Of a stretch of DNA of 33,901 nt, positions 1 to 6,806 are shown piece after piece. The stretch is taken from NCBI GenBank assembly GCA_900314935.1, contig OMXE01000027.1, positions 1 through 33,901 on the forward strand, in the 5' to 3' direction. Within the stretch, counting starts at the first letter, position 1, and the number at the start of each line of letters is the position of its first letter. Made by a program: the position numbers and the translations under genes. The DNA comes from an uncultured Prevotella sp. GTDB lineage: Bacteria > Bacteroidota > Bacteroidia > Bacteroidales > Bacteroidaceae. The notes beneath the pieces were generated by a model that was given only the letters and a program-made list of their open reading frames with translations, ran no database searches and was not told where the DNA came from.

Positions 1-60
1 CCGAGGGGTGCCTTACGGCAGGGGGCTCGCAGCCCCCGAGAGCGGTGTTCGGATAGTCAA
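1..60. other. GC-rich hairpins at window edge, no gene seen
   Basis: The first 60 bases are much richer in G and C than the other spacers. They contain two small stem-loops: TGCC/GGCA around TTAC (about 9-20) and GGGGGCT/AGCCCCC around CGC (about 22-38). No T-run follows on either strand, so a classical intrinsic terminator is not clear. This may be the 3' end of a transcript or repeat that begins outside the window. I do not recognise it. Confidence 0.3.
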
Positions 61-90
61 AATCAACTGTTAGCGTCTGCAAACATAGTA

Positions 91-177
91 ACTCTGGCTT
101 CGCCGAAGTTACTTTCGCTCGACAATAAAAATAAATTCGTATTTATTTTGTATTGTTCTCACTTATTCGTAACTTTG
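91..177 (+). promoter_or_regulatory. Promoter of the VOR operon inside a dispersed hairpin element (copy 1)
   Basis: A Bacteroidetes-type promoter is visible: TTTTG at 146-150, a 19-base spacer, and TAACTTTG at 170-177, 39 bases before the vorD ATG. Upstream, 91-112 carries a small hairpin core (CTTCGCCGAAG). An AT-rich inverted repeat follows, with arms at 123-136 and 141-155 and loop TCGT; its right arm contains the -33 box. The same order, the same 19-base spacer and a 21-of-22 match to the core occur in front of pheS at 29600-29689 on the opposite strand. The promoter assignment rests on consensus; the element as a unit is my inference from these two copies. Confidence 0.7.
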
Positions 178-216
178 CAACCCGATTACAGGATATAATG
201 CATTAATCGAATAAGT

Positions 217-447
217 ATGGCTAAATTAAGAGGTGCCATCGTGGTAGATACTGAAAGGTGCAAGGGATGTCAGTTGTGTATCATCGCTTGTCCTCAGAAG
301 GTTATCGCCTTGGCCAACAAAGTGAATCTGCACGGTTATCCTTACGTGGAAGCTGTTAACGAGGAGGCCTGTGTAGGCTGTGCCTCATGCGGCATCGTTT
401 GTCCGGATGGTTGCATCACCGTGTACCGTAAAAAAGTGGAGGAGTAA
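217..447 (+). CDS. vorD: 2-oxoacid:ferredoxin oxidoreductase delta subunit (4Fe-4S ferredoxin)
   Basis: A 76-residue ferredoxin-like protein with two CxxCxxCxxxC clusters (Cys15/18/21/25 and Cys52/55/58/62), each expected to bind one [4Fe-4S]. In four-subunit 2-oxoacid:ferredoxin oxidoreductases this cytoplasmic subunit passes electrons from the thiamine-diphosphate site to external ferredoxin. It is first in an operon with the alpha, beta and gamma subunits and ends 3 bases before the next start. A consensus promoter lies 39 bases upstream. The ATG at 217 is preferred over the ATG at 198, which meets a stop after two codons. The choice of vor over kor comes from the neighbouring alpha subunit, so the exact substrate is inferred. 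Confidence 0.85.
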   Translation: MAKLRGAIVVDTERCKGCQLCIIACPQKVIALANKVNLHGYPYVEAVNEEACVGCASCGIVCPDGCITVYRKKVEE

Positions 448-450
448 GCT

Positions 451-1536
451 ATGGAAGAGAAAAGAGAAGTTGTGTTGATGAAAGGCAATGAAGCCATTGC
501 CCATGCAGCCATCCGTTGCGGTTGCGACGGATATTTCGGCTATCCTATTACTCCCCAGAGTGAAGTTATTGAGACATTGGCTGAGCTGAAGCCTTGGGAA
601 ACCACTGGTATGCAGGTGGTGCAGGCAGAGAGCGAGCTGGCCTCAATCTATATGGTCTATGGTGCTGCCGGTGCCGGTAAGCGTGCCATGACATCTTCTT
701 CAAGTCCTGGCGTTGCGCTGATGCAGGAAGGAATCACTTATATGGCCGGTGCCGAGGTTCCGGGCGTCTTTGTAAACGTACAGCGTGGCGGTCCTGGCTT
801 GGGTACTATCCAGCCTTCGCAGGGTGACTATTTCCAGGCAACACGTGGTGGTGGTAATGGTGACTATAAGGTAATCGTTCTCGCACCGTCGTCTGTACAG
901 GAGATGGCCGACTTTGTAGATCTCGCTTTCGAGTTGGCATTCAAATATCGTAACCCCGCCATGATTCTCTCTGATGGTGTCATCGGACAGATGATGGAGA
1001 AAGTGGTGCTGCCGCCGTTCAAGCCCCGTCGTACTGATGAGGAGGTAATCAAGCAGTGTCCCTGGGCTTCTACTGGTAAGCCGAAGGGCGGTCGTGAGCG
1101 TGTGGTTATCACCTCTTTGGAGTTGAAGCCTGAGATCATGGAGCAGCGCAATATCGCTCTTCAGGAGAAATATGCGAAGATCCAGGAGAATGAGGTGCGT
1201 TATGAAGAGCAGCTGATGGACGATGCAGAATATGCCATCGTAGCCTTTGGCTCTGCTGCCCGTATCGCAGAGAAATCCGTTGAAATTGCCCGCGAGCAGG
1301 GTATAAAGGTCGGTCTGTTCCGTCCTATTACGTTGTTCCCGTTCCCCGAGAAGCAGATTGCTGCGTTGTCGAAGAAAGTGAAGGGTATTCTTGTGGCTGA
1401 GATCAATGCCGGACAGATGGTGCAGGATGTGCGCCTCGCCGTGAACGGTTCTGTTCCCGTAGAGCAGTTCGGTCGTCTGGGTGGTATCGTACCTGATCCA
1501 GAGGAAATCGTTGAGGCTTTAAAGAAGTTAATCTAG
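451..1536 (+). CDS. vorB: 2-oxoacid (3-methyl-2-oxobutanoate):ferredoxin oxidoreductase subunit VorB
   Basis: A 361-residue alpha subunit holding the pyrimidine-binding and transketolase C-terminal domains of the pyruvate:ferredoxin oxidoreductase superfamily. Visible family signatures are YFGYPITPQSEV near residue 30, the MTSSSSPG stretch near residue 90 and RGGPGLGTIQPSQGDYFQ near residue 110; these resemble proteins annotated as VorB. With the other subunits it catalyses CoA-dependent oxidative decarboxylation of a branched 2-oxoacid, or the reverse reductive carboxylation, using ferredoxin. A 2-oxoglutarate specificity (KorA) cannot be excluded by eye. Its TAG stop is already part of the 9-base repeat array that fills the gap to the next gene. 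Confidence 0.82.
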   Translation: MEEKREVVLMKGNEAIAHAAIRCGCDGYFGYPITPQSEVIETLAELKPWETTGMQVVQAESELASIYMVYGAAGAGKRAMTSSSSPGVALMQEGITYMAGAEVPGVFVNVQRGGPGLGTIQPSQGDYFQATRGGGNGDYKVIVLAPSSVQEMADFVDLAFELAFKYRNPAMILSDGVIGQMMEKVVLPPFKPRRTDEEVIKQCPWASTGKPKGGRERVVITSLELKPEIMEQRNIALQEKYAKIQENEVRYEEQLMDDAEYAIVAFGSAARIAEKSVEIAREQGIKVGLFRPITLFPFPEKQIAALSKKVKGILVAEINAGQMVQDVRLAVNGSVPVEQFGRLGGIVPDPEEIVEALKKLI

Positions 1537-1577
1537 AATAACTAGAAATACTAGAATAACTAGAAATACTAGAAAGA
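1533..1577 (+). repeat. Nonamer tandem array (CTAG-type) between vorB and vorA
   Basis: Five contiguous 9-base units, alternating CTAGAATAA and CTAGAAATA and ending with CTAGAAAGA, start inside the stop codon of vorB and stop two bases before the ATG of vorA. The unit resembles the CTAGTAACN unit between ilvD and ilvB at 9341-9394. The array fills the whole junction and leaves no room for a conventional ribosome binding site. Confidence 0.85.
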
Positions 1578-1579
1578 TT

Positions 1580-2350
1580 ATGGATAGAAATCAAATAGTT
1601 CAACCAGAGAATATCGTCTGCAAGAAGCCGACGCTCATGAACGACAATAATATGCACTACTGTCCGGGCTGTAGCCACGGCGTGGTACATAAGCTCATCG
1701 CTGAAGTGATTGAGGAGATGGGCATGGAGGAGAAGGCAGTGGGTGTTTCACCTGTAGGCTGTGCCGTATTTGCCTATAACTATATCGATATCGACTGGCA
1801 GGAGGCTGCCCACGGACGTGCACCTGCTTTGGCTACGGGTATCAAGCGCTGCTGGCCTGATCGTCTTGTGTTCACCTATCAGGGTGATGGTGACCTGGCT
1901 TGTATCGGTACCTGCGAGACCATCCATGCACTGAACCGCGGTGAGAACATCGTCATCATCTTCGTGAACAATGCTATCTATGGTATGACCGGTGGACAGA
2001 TGGCTCCTACGACCTTGATTGGTCAGAAGACCTCTACTTGTCCTTATGGTCGTGATCCGCAAATCCATGGCTATCCACTGAAGATGGCCGATATTGCCGC
2101 TGGCTTGGAGGGTACATGCTATGTAACCCGTCAGAGTGTGGAGACAGTGGGAGCTATCCTCAAGGCCAAGAAGGCACTGAAGAAAGCCTTCCAGGCTTCT
2201 ATGGACGGAAAGGGCAGCTCACTGGTGGAATTCGTATCAACCTGTAACAGCGGTTGGAAACTCACTCCTGCTAAGGCTAACGAATGGATGAAGGAGAACA
2301 TGTTCCCCTTCTATCCCAAGGGTGACCTGAAAGACACGACCAATCTTTAA
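1580..2350 (+). CDS. vorA: 2-oxoacid:ferredoxin oxidoreductase beta subunit (thiamine diphosphate binding)
   Basis: A 256-residue beta subunit. It has the GDGD...NN thiamine-diphosphate/Mg signature (GDGD at residues 102-105, Asn130-Asn131) and the N-terminal CPGCSHG motif (28-34) typical of 2-oxoacid:ferredoxin oxidoreductase beta chains. It provides the cofactor's pyrophosphate site for decarboxylation in the cytoplasmic four-subunit enzyme. It is third in the operon, preceded by a 9-base repeat array and followed by a 7/8-base array, so both junctions are unusual although the protein is ordinary. The family is certain; the substrate is inferred from VorB. Confidence 0.85.
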   Translation: MDRNQIVQPENIVCKKPTLMNDNNMHYCPGCSHGVVHKLIAEVIEEMGMEEKAVGVSPVGCAVFAYNYIDIDWQEAAHGRAPALATGIKRCWPDRLVFTYQGDGDLACIGTCETIHALNRGENIVIIFVNNAIYGMTGGQMAPTTLIGQKTSTCPYGRDPQIHGYPLKMADIAAGLEGTCYVTRQSVETVGAILKAKKALKKAFQASMDGKGSSLVEFVSTCNSGWKLTPAKANEWMKENMFPFYPKGDLKDTTNL

Positions 2351-2387
2351 TTGAAGATTGAAGAATTGAAAAATTAAAGAATTGAAG
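2350..2387 (+). repeat. 7/8-base tandem array between vorA and vorC
   Basis: The gap is made of units ATTGAAG, ATTGAAG, AATTGAAA, AATTAAAG and AATTGAAG. They begin on the last base of the vorA stop codon and end two bases before the vorC ATG. The copies are imperfect but the period is clear. Confidence 0.75.
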
Positions 2388-2389
2388 TT

Positions 2390-2932
2390 ATGAAGAAAGA
2401 AATAATTATCAGTGGTTTCGGTGGTCAGGGCGTGCTCTCCATGGGTAAGATTCTGGCTTATAGCGGACTGATGGAGGATAAGGAGGTGACATGGATGCCG
2501 GCGTATGGTCCTGAGCAGCGTGGCGGAACAGCCAATGTTACCGTGATTGTCAGTGATGAACGCATCTCTTCACCGATCCTCAGCAAGTACGATATTGCTG
2601 TGGTGTTGAACCAGCCTTCGTTGGATAAGTTCGAACCGAAGATCAAACCGGGTGGTATCCTGATCTACGATGGTTTCGGTATCATCAACCCACCAACCCG
2701 TAAGGATATCAATGTGTATTGTATCAATGCCATGGACAAGGCTGCGGAGCTGAAGAACTCTAAGGTGTTCAACATGATTGTGTTGGGCGGTTTACTGGAG
2801 GTTTCTCCCGTGGTAAGTGACAAAGGTGTGGAGAAGGCGCTCTTCAAGACTCTTCCCGAGCGTCATCATCACCTTATTCCATTGAACATGGAGGCCATCA
2901 AGGCCGGTCGTGAGATTATCACCAAGAAATAA
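2390..2932 (+). CDS. vorC: 2-oxoacid:ferredoxin oxidoreductase gamma subunit
   Basis: A 180-residue gamma subunit of the pyruvate/ketoisovalerate oxidoreductase catalytic domain family. It opens with the glycine-rich ISGFGGQGVLSMGKIL (about 7-22) and has MPAYGPEQRGGTANVTV near residue 36, both characteristic. It completes the D-B-A-C subunit set and is last in the operon; a strong bidirectional hairpin follows within 25 bases. In family members this subunit helps form the CoA-binding part of the complex. Confidence 0.85.
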   Translation: MKKEIIISGFGGQGVLSMGKILAYSGLMEDKEVTWMPAYGPEQRGGTANVTVIVSDERISSPILSKYDIAVVLNQPSLDKFEPKIKPGGILIYDGFGIINPPTRKDINVYCINAMDKAAELKNSKVFNMIVLGGLLEVSPVVSDKGVEKALFKTLPERHHHLIPLNMEAIKAGREIITKK

Positions 2933-2952
2933 ACCTTTTGGGTATCTATAGA

Positions 2953-2995
2953 AAGAATTCCCGAACAGGACGTGATGTCAGGTTCGGGAATTCTT
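2953..2995. terminator. Bidirectional terminator between vorC and ttcA
   Basis: A perfect 14-bp stem (2953-2966 with 2982-2995) around a 15-base loop sits between two convergent genes. The + strand continues with TTATTTGTT after the 3' arm; the - strand continues with TTCTAT. The downstream arm overlaps two bases of the ttcA stop codon. It should end the VOR operon on one strand and the cob-ttcA operon on the other. Confidence 0.85.
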
Positions 2996-3725
2996 ATTTG
3001 TTAAGGGGAATATCCCACTTCTGTTCAAGGGCGCGAAAGAAAGAGTATTCAAACTCGGGGTTCAACTGTTCCATACGTGCAATGATTTCTTTCATGCTGT
3101 TGCGTTGGGAGGCATCCTCGTACGGACAGTTCTTCAGCTGCTGACGGAAGTTGTTCAGCGCAGCATATTGAAGAATGTCTTCTTCGCGGATCAGACAAAG
3201 CGGTCGGATAAGGGTCATGGGGAACTTATCCATCTTCATCTTCGGACGCATCCCCCCGAACTGACCTTGGAAGGTGAGGTTCAACAGGGCTGTCTGGATG
3301 ATATCGTCTTTATTATGTCCCAGCGCTATCTTATTACAGTTCAGTTGCTTGGCCATCTCGAACAGCATCTTCCTTCTTTGCCAAGAGCAGAGAAAACAAT
3401 GGGTGTGACGCGTATCGCTACTCTCATCGAAAGAGGTCTCGGTAATATGCAGAGGAATATTCAGCTTTGCAGCATACTCCTGCAGATAGGCTTCATCGTT
3501 CTGGTAGGGGATATTGGTCATTCTCACAAAGGCCGCCTCTACTTCAAAGCGGGGCATGAACACACGAGAGCGCTTGGCCAGGAGTTCCAGAAGCGTCAGC
3601 GAGTCCTTTCCCCCCGACAGTCCTACGAGCACCTTGTCACCATCGTCAATGAGTCGGTAGTCTCTTAACGCCTTATGGAACAACCGTCCTATCTTCAGTT
3701 GAAGTCTTTCCCCCTCCGTCATCAT
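2994..3725 (-). CDS. ttcA: TtcA-like tRNA 2-thiolation ATPase (PP-loop)
   Basis: A 243-residue PP-loop ATPase with SGGKDS at residues 37-42 and a CxxC pair (Cys110, Cys113) in CFLCSWQRRK, as in the TtcA/TtuA family. Family members adenylate and thiolate tRNA bases (C32 for TtcA) using an iron-sulfur cluster. A later Cys in NCPYEDASQRN may be the third cluster ligand. It starts 1 base after the stop of the hemolysin III family gene and is the last gene of the minus-strand cob operon. The family is sure; the exact tRNA position is inferred. Confidence 0.8.
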   Translation of the reverse strand: MMTEGERLQLKIGRLFHKALRDYRLIDDGDKVLVGLSGGKDSLTLLELLAKRSRVFMPRFEVEAAFVRMTNIPYQNDEAYLQEYAAKLNIPLHITETSFDESSDTRHTHCFLCSWQRRKMLFEMAKQLNCNKIALGHNKDDIIQTALLNLTFQGQFGGMRPKMKMDKFPMTLIRPLCLIREEDILQYAALNNFRQQLKNCPYEDASQRNSMKEIIARMEQLNPEFEYSFFRALEQKWDIPLNK

Positions 3726-3726
3726 A

Positions 3727-4374
3727 TTAAATATATTGCATAAGGATATCCCATACGGCGATGATATGACAGATGGATCCCGCCAATACGAAGAAATGGA
3801 ACACGCTGTGCATGTATTTCGTCTTGTTCAGACTGTAGAAAGCGGCGCCGGTGATGTAGCATACTCCCTCGGCGATGATCCAGATCACGGCAGCGGTACT
3901 CACACAAGCCAACAGGGGCTTGAAGGCCACAAGAACCGAGAGTCCCATGCCGATGAAACAGAATGTCTCCACATTACTGTGTTCCTTCAGATGGATGAAG
4001 CTGATGGTAGTGCCGGCAATGGCGCAGAGCCACACAAAGCAGAACAATGCCCATCCCCAATAACCTTGGTCGCGCATGGCAATCAGGGTGATGGGCGAGT
4101 AGCTACCCGCAATATGCCAATAGATGGCCGCATGATCGAAGCGGCGCAGAATCTCCTTGGCTTTGAGTCGTCTTGGCAGGGCATGATAGATGGTAGAGGT
4201 GATATACGAGCCGATCATACCGAAGAGATAGAGGATGACTCCTGTTCGTGCCCAGCCATCGCCTCCCCGGAAGCACCATACCAGGAAGATGATGCCAACA
4301 ACCACACCAAGCAGAATTCCCGCCCCGTGTGAACTGCTGTTCAGTATCTCTTCTTTCTTTGTATATCTAATCAT
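3727..4374 (-). CDS. Hemolysin III family (PAQR-like) membrane protein
   Basis: A 215-residue integral membrane protein with about seven hydrophobic segments. The family signatures are visible: EEILNSSSHGAG near the N terminus, STIYHALP and RRFDHAAIYWHIAGSYSP in the middle, and HSVFHFFVLAGSICH at the end. The conserved histidines in these motifs are the putative metal ligands of the PAQR/hemolysin III superfamily. The cellular role of the bacterial members is poorly defined, and the family name does not imply a toxin. The gene follows cobC by 16 bases, across a heptamer array, and lies 1 base before ttcA. Confidence 0.85.
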   Translation of the reverse strand: MIRYTKKEEILNSSSHGAGILLGVVVGIIFLVWCFRGGDGWARTGVILYLFGMIGSYITSTIYHALPRRLKAKEILRRFDHAAIYWHIAGSYSPITLIAMRDQGYWGWALFCFVWLCAIAGTTISFIHLKEHSNVETFCFIGMGLSVLVAFKPLLACVSTAAVIWIIAEGVCYITGAAFYSLNKTKYMHSVFHFFVLAGSICHIIAVWDILMQYI

Positions 4375-4383
4375 GCCAACCTC

Positions 4384-4411
4384 TTATCTTTCATCTTTCA
4401 TCTCTCATCTC
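4384..4411 (-). repeat. Heptamer tandem array at the cobC 3' end
   Basis: Four 7-base units, on the + strand TTATCTT, TCATCTT, TCATCTC and TCATCTC, cover the last codons and stop of cobC and part of the spacer to the next gene. As a result the last residues of CobC (MRDER) are encoded by the array, and a change in copy number would alter the C terminus. Confidence 0.75.
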
Positions 4412-4936
4412 AAACTCCTGTATCCCTCCATAGGCTGTAAGATGACGGAAACAATCGTCTTCAGGAAACAGTCCTGCATACACCCCTGCACAGATCAAAA
4501 CACCGCCATGCGCGAAGATTGCCACATGCTCATAGGGTTGTTTCCGCAGCTCATCCAAGAAGTTAGCCACACGGTCATATACCAAGCGGTAGCTCTCCCC
4601 ATTGGTAGCCGCAAGGTTCATGTAGTCCTCATACCATTTCCGGATGGCAGGGTCTTCCCGTTCAATATCATCATAGAGTCGCATCTCCCAATCGCCCATG
4701 TTCATCTCCTTCAACCGGTCGTCAACAACAGGATCGGGAAAACCGCAGAAGGCAGCAAGCTTCCTTGCCCTTGTCAGCGGTGACGAGAAGACACCGTCGA
4801 ACGTCTTCCCTGCAAGGTTCTTTTTCGTTTCGGCAGCCTCCTGTTCAAAGGTGGCAGCTACAGGAACGTCGCTCCATCCGTAGCACATTCCCTTGGGAAC
4901 ATCTACCGATGTATGTCTGATCATGGTTACTTTCAT
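4391..4936 (-). CDS. cobC: Alpha-ribazole phosphatase (histidine phosphatase family)
   Basis: A 181-residue histidine phosphatase. The N-terminal RHT motif carries the catalytic His8, and the second conserved histidine lies in FAHGGV near residue 143. EMNMGDWE is the usual phosphatase family motif. In cobalamin nucleotide-loop assembly the enzyme removes the phosphate from alpha-ribazole 5'-phosphate or adenosylcobalamin 5'-phosphate. It overlaps cobS by 4 bases (ATGA), implying translational coupling, and the cob context supports CobC over a general phosphoglycerate mutase. Its 3' end runs into a heptamer array. Confidence 0.85.
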   Translation of the reverse strand: MKVTMIRHTSVDVPKGMCYGWSDVPVAATFEQEAAETKKNLAGKTFDGVFSSPLTRARKLAAFCGFPDPVVDDRLKEMNMGDWEMRLYDDIEREDPAIRKWYEDYMNLAATNGESYRLVYDRVANFLDELRKQPYEHVAIFAHGGVLICAGVYAGLFPEDDCFRHLTAYGGIQEFEMRDER

Positions 4937-5727
4937 AATTGTGCAGCAATAGTGAGGTAGAACGACAGTTCGATGAGCAGGAAGAGAGCACCGCAGCAGT
5001 CGCCTGTATACCCATGTATCCGTTTGTTGATGAAATAGTAGATAAAGAACAACGCAATGCAGGGAACATAGATCAGCAGATCCCAGCGCAGGTTACCATG
5101 GAGGACACCTACGTATATCAGTGGTATCATCGGCAGGATTCCCTGGATGAACAGACTGATGCCTGCGGGAACGCTCATCTTGCGATACACCGTATGGTTC
5201 TTGGCCGTTTCTTCTGTACGGGCATAGGGCAGGAACATGATAATCTGTCCTGCCAGCATCTTACAGTAGGCATCGCCGGCAAAGACGGCCAGGCAGGCAT
5301 AGATCGGTTCCATGTAATAGAGTGCAGCATAGAGCAGTGCCAGATAGAGAATGATGCCCAGTGTGCCATAGGTCCCGATATGCGAATCCTTCATGATAGC
5401 CAGGATGCGCTCACGGTCTTTCCCTCCTCCTCCGAATCCGTCGAGGAAATCACACAGTCCGTCTTCATGCAAGGCACCCGTCATCAGAATCCTCGTCACG
5501 ATGGCAAGAAGCAGTGTGATGCTATAGGGGAGGATGTCGCTTCCGAAATAGATGATGGCCGCCATGGCACCTCCAGTGAGCCAACCTGTTAATGGCCAGT
5601 GTTCCACCACGGTCTTGTAGCATGCCTGCGGCGGTTGGTAGAGTCGCCAGAAGGGCAGACGGGTAAAGAAGATCAGCGCCGCCCAGATGCGCTGCCACCA
5701 TTTGGTCTGATCAATATTGATTTCCAT
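4933..5727 (-). CDS. cobS: Adenosylcobinamide-GDP ribazoletransferase (cobalamin synthase)
   Basis: A 264-residue polytopic membrane protein. The CobS signature GALHEDGLCDFLDGFGGG lies at about residues 84-101, with Asp89, Asp93 and Asp96 as likely Mg ligands. It joins adenosylcobinamide-GDP to alpha-ribazole (phosphate) at the inner membrane, the last assembly step of cobalamin. Its ATG shares one base with the cobT stop (TAATG), and it overlaps cobC by 4 bases. It is in the usual order for a nucleotide-loop operon. Confidence 0.92.
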   Translation of the reverse strand: MEINIDQTKWWQRIWAALIFFTRLPFWRLYQPPQACYKTVVEHWPLTGWLTGGAMAAIIYFGSDILPYSITLLLAIVTRILMTGALHEDGLCDFLDGFGGGGKDRERILAIMKDSHIGTYGTLGIILYLALLYAALYYMEPIYACLAVFAGDAYCKMLAGQIIMFLPYARTEETAKNHTVYRKMSVPAGISLFIQGILPMIPLIYVGVLHGNLRWDLLIYVPCIALFFIYYFINKRIHGYTGDCCGALFLLIELSFYLTIAAQL

Positions 5728-6797
5728 TAGAAATACTTTGTAATATTTGCGTTCTCGAAATTGTTCATCTCATTCATCATGTTCACGGCACTCACGATGA
5801 TAGGGTAGGAGCAGAGCGCCCCCGTACCTTCACCCAGTCGCATACCCAGATGCAACAGTGGTTCTGCGTGCATCAGGTCCAACATTCTCTTATGACCGCT
5901 TTCGTCTCCGCAATGACCGAAGATCATGTAGCCGAGAGCCTGCGGATACAGTTGTGTGGCACCCAGTGCACAGGCCGTCATGATAAAGCCATCTACCATC
6001 ACCAGCATCTTCCGTTCGGCCGCGCGGAGCATGGCACCGATGGCCGTCACCATCTCGAAACCACCGAAGTAGCGGAGAATGTTCGAGGAAGGAGGAAGGA
6101 GGAAGGAGGAAGGAGAAATGTCTTCCCTCCAGATTAGATAGTTCTCCACGGCAGCGTGCAATACCTCTTTCTTATGTTGGATTCCCGGGGCGTTGAGACC
6201 GGCTCCTGCTCCGATGCATTCATGCAGAGGGATTTGTCCGAAGAGGTGCATCCAGATGCTGCTAGGCGATGTGTTCGCAATACCCATCTCGCCGATACAC
6301 AGGATGTTACAACCTTCCGCATAACAATCGTCTACCAATGCTGCACCCGTATCAATGGCCTTGTCGAACTCCTCCTCGCTCATGGCAGGTTCATATAGGA
6401 AGTTCTTTGTTCCATAAGCAATCTTTCGGTTGAGAATGCCCGGAACACTGCTCAGGTCATGATCCACACCTACGTCAACGATACGCAGTTTGAAACCGTG
6501 CTGCCTGCAGAACATGTTCACGCCTCCGCCGCCATGGGTGAAGTTGATCATCTGCTGCCAGGTTACATCCCGCGGCGAGACACTCACACCTTCGTGTTCA
6601 ATACCGTGATCACCGCCTAACAGCAAGTGACAAGGATGATGGAGTTGGGGTGAAAGCGTCTGCTGCACCATACATATCTGCATGGCCAGCGTCTCCAGTC
6701 TGCCCAACGATCCCTTCGGCTTGTTCAGGTTGTCAATCTTCTCTTGAATCTCCACCCGTAAGCCTTCCTCGGGGCTTTCTATCTTGAATGCTCTCAT
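5727..6797 (-). CDS. cobT: Nicotinate-nucleotide:dimethylbenzimidazole phosphoribosyltransferase with in-frame heptamer insert
   Basis: A 356-residue CobT, which activates the lower-ligand base to alpha-ribazole phosphate. Recognisable motifs are NKPKGSLGRLE near residue 26, LLGGDHGIEHEGVS near residue 60, and GMRLGEGTGA near the C terminus with the family's catalytic glutamate. Before RYFGGFEM the protein carries a low-complexity segment, SPSSFLLPPSS. It is encoded by four exact 7-base repeats (6085-6112) and looks like an insertion relative to CobT proteins I know. Because 7 is not a multiple of 3, gain or loss of one unit would shift the frame. The gene starts 9 bases after the cobU stop. 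Confidence 0.9.
   Translation of the reverse strand: MRAFKIESPEEGLRVEIQEKIDNLNKPKGSLGRLETLAMQICMVQQTLSPQLHHPCHLLLGGDHGIEHEGVSVSPRDVTWQQMINFTHGGGGVNMFCRQHGFKLRIVDVGVDHDLSSVPGILNRKIAYGTKNFLYEPAMSEEEFDKAIDTGAALVDDCYAEGCNILCIGEMGIANTSPSSIWMHLFGQIPLHECIGAGAGLNAPGIQHKKEVLHAAVENYLIWREDISPSSFLLPPSSNILRYFGGFEMVTAIGAMLRAAERKMLVMVDGFIMTACALGATQLYPQALGYMIFGHCGDESGHKRMLDLMHAEPLLHLGMRLGEGTGALCSYPIIVSAVNMMNEMNNFENANITKYF
6085..6115 (-). repeat. Heptamer tandem repeat inside cobT
   Basis: Four perfect copies of GAGGAAG on the + strand (6085-6091, 6092-6098, 6099-6105, 6106-6112) plus a partial GAG lie within the cobT reading frame. On the coding strand this is a polypyrimidine CTTCCTC tract giving a Ser/Pro/Leu/Phe-rich loop. 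Such tracts are prone to slipped-strand mispairing. Confidence 0.9.
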
Positions 6798-6806
6798 CTC
6801 TCACCT

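Noticed and set aside
3105..3668. Long antisense frames such as 3105-3668, 3736-4332, 4939-5592 and 22966-23931
   Set aside because: They lie wholly or almost wholly opposite well-recognised genes (ttcA, hemolysin III, cobS, ptb), with no family motifs of their own.
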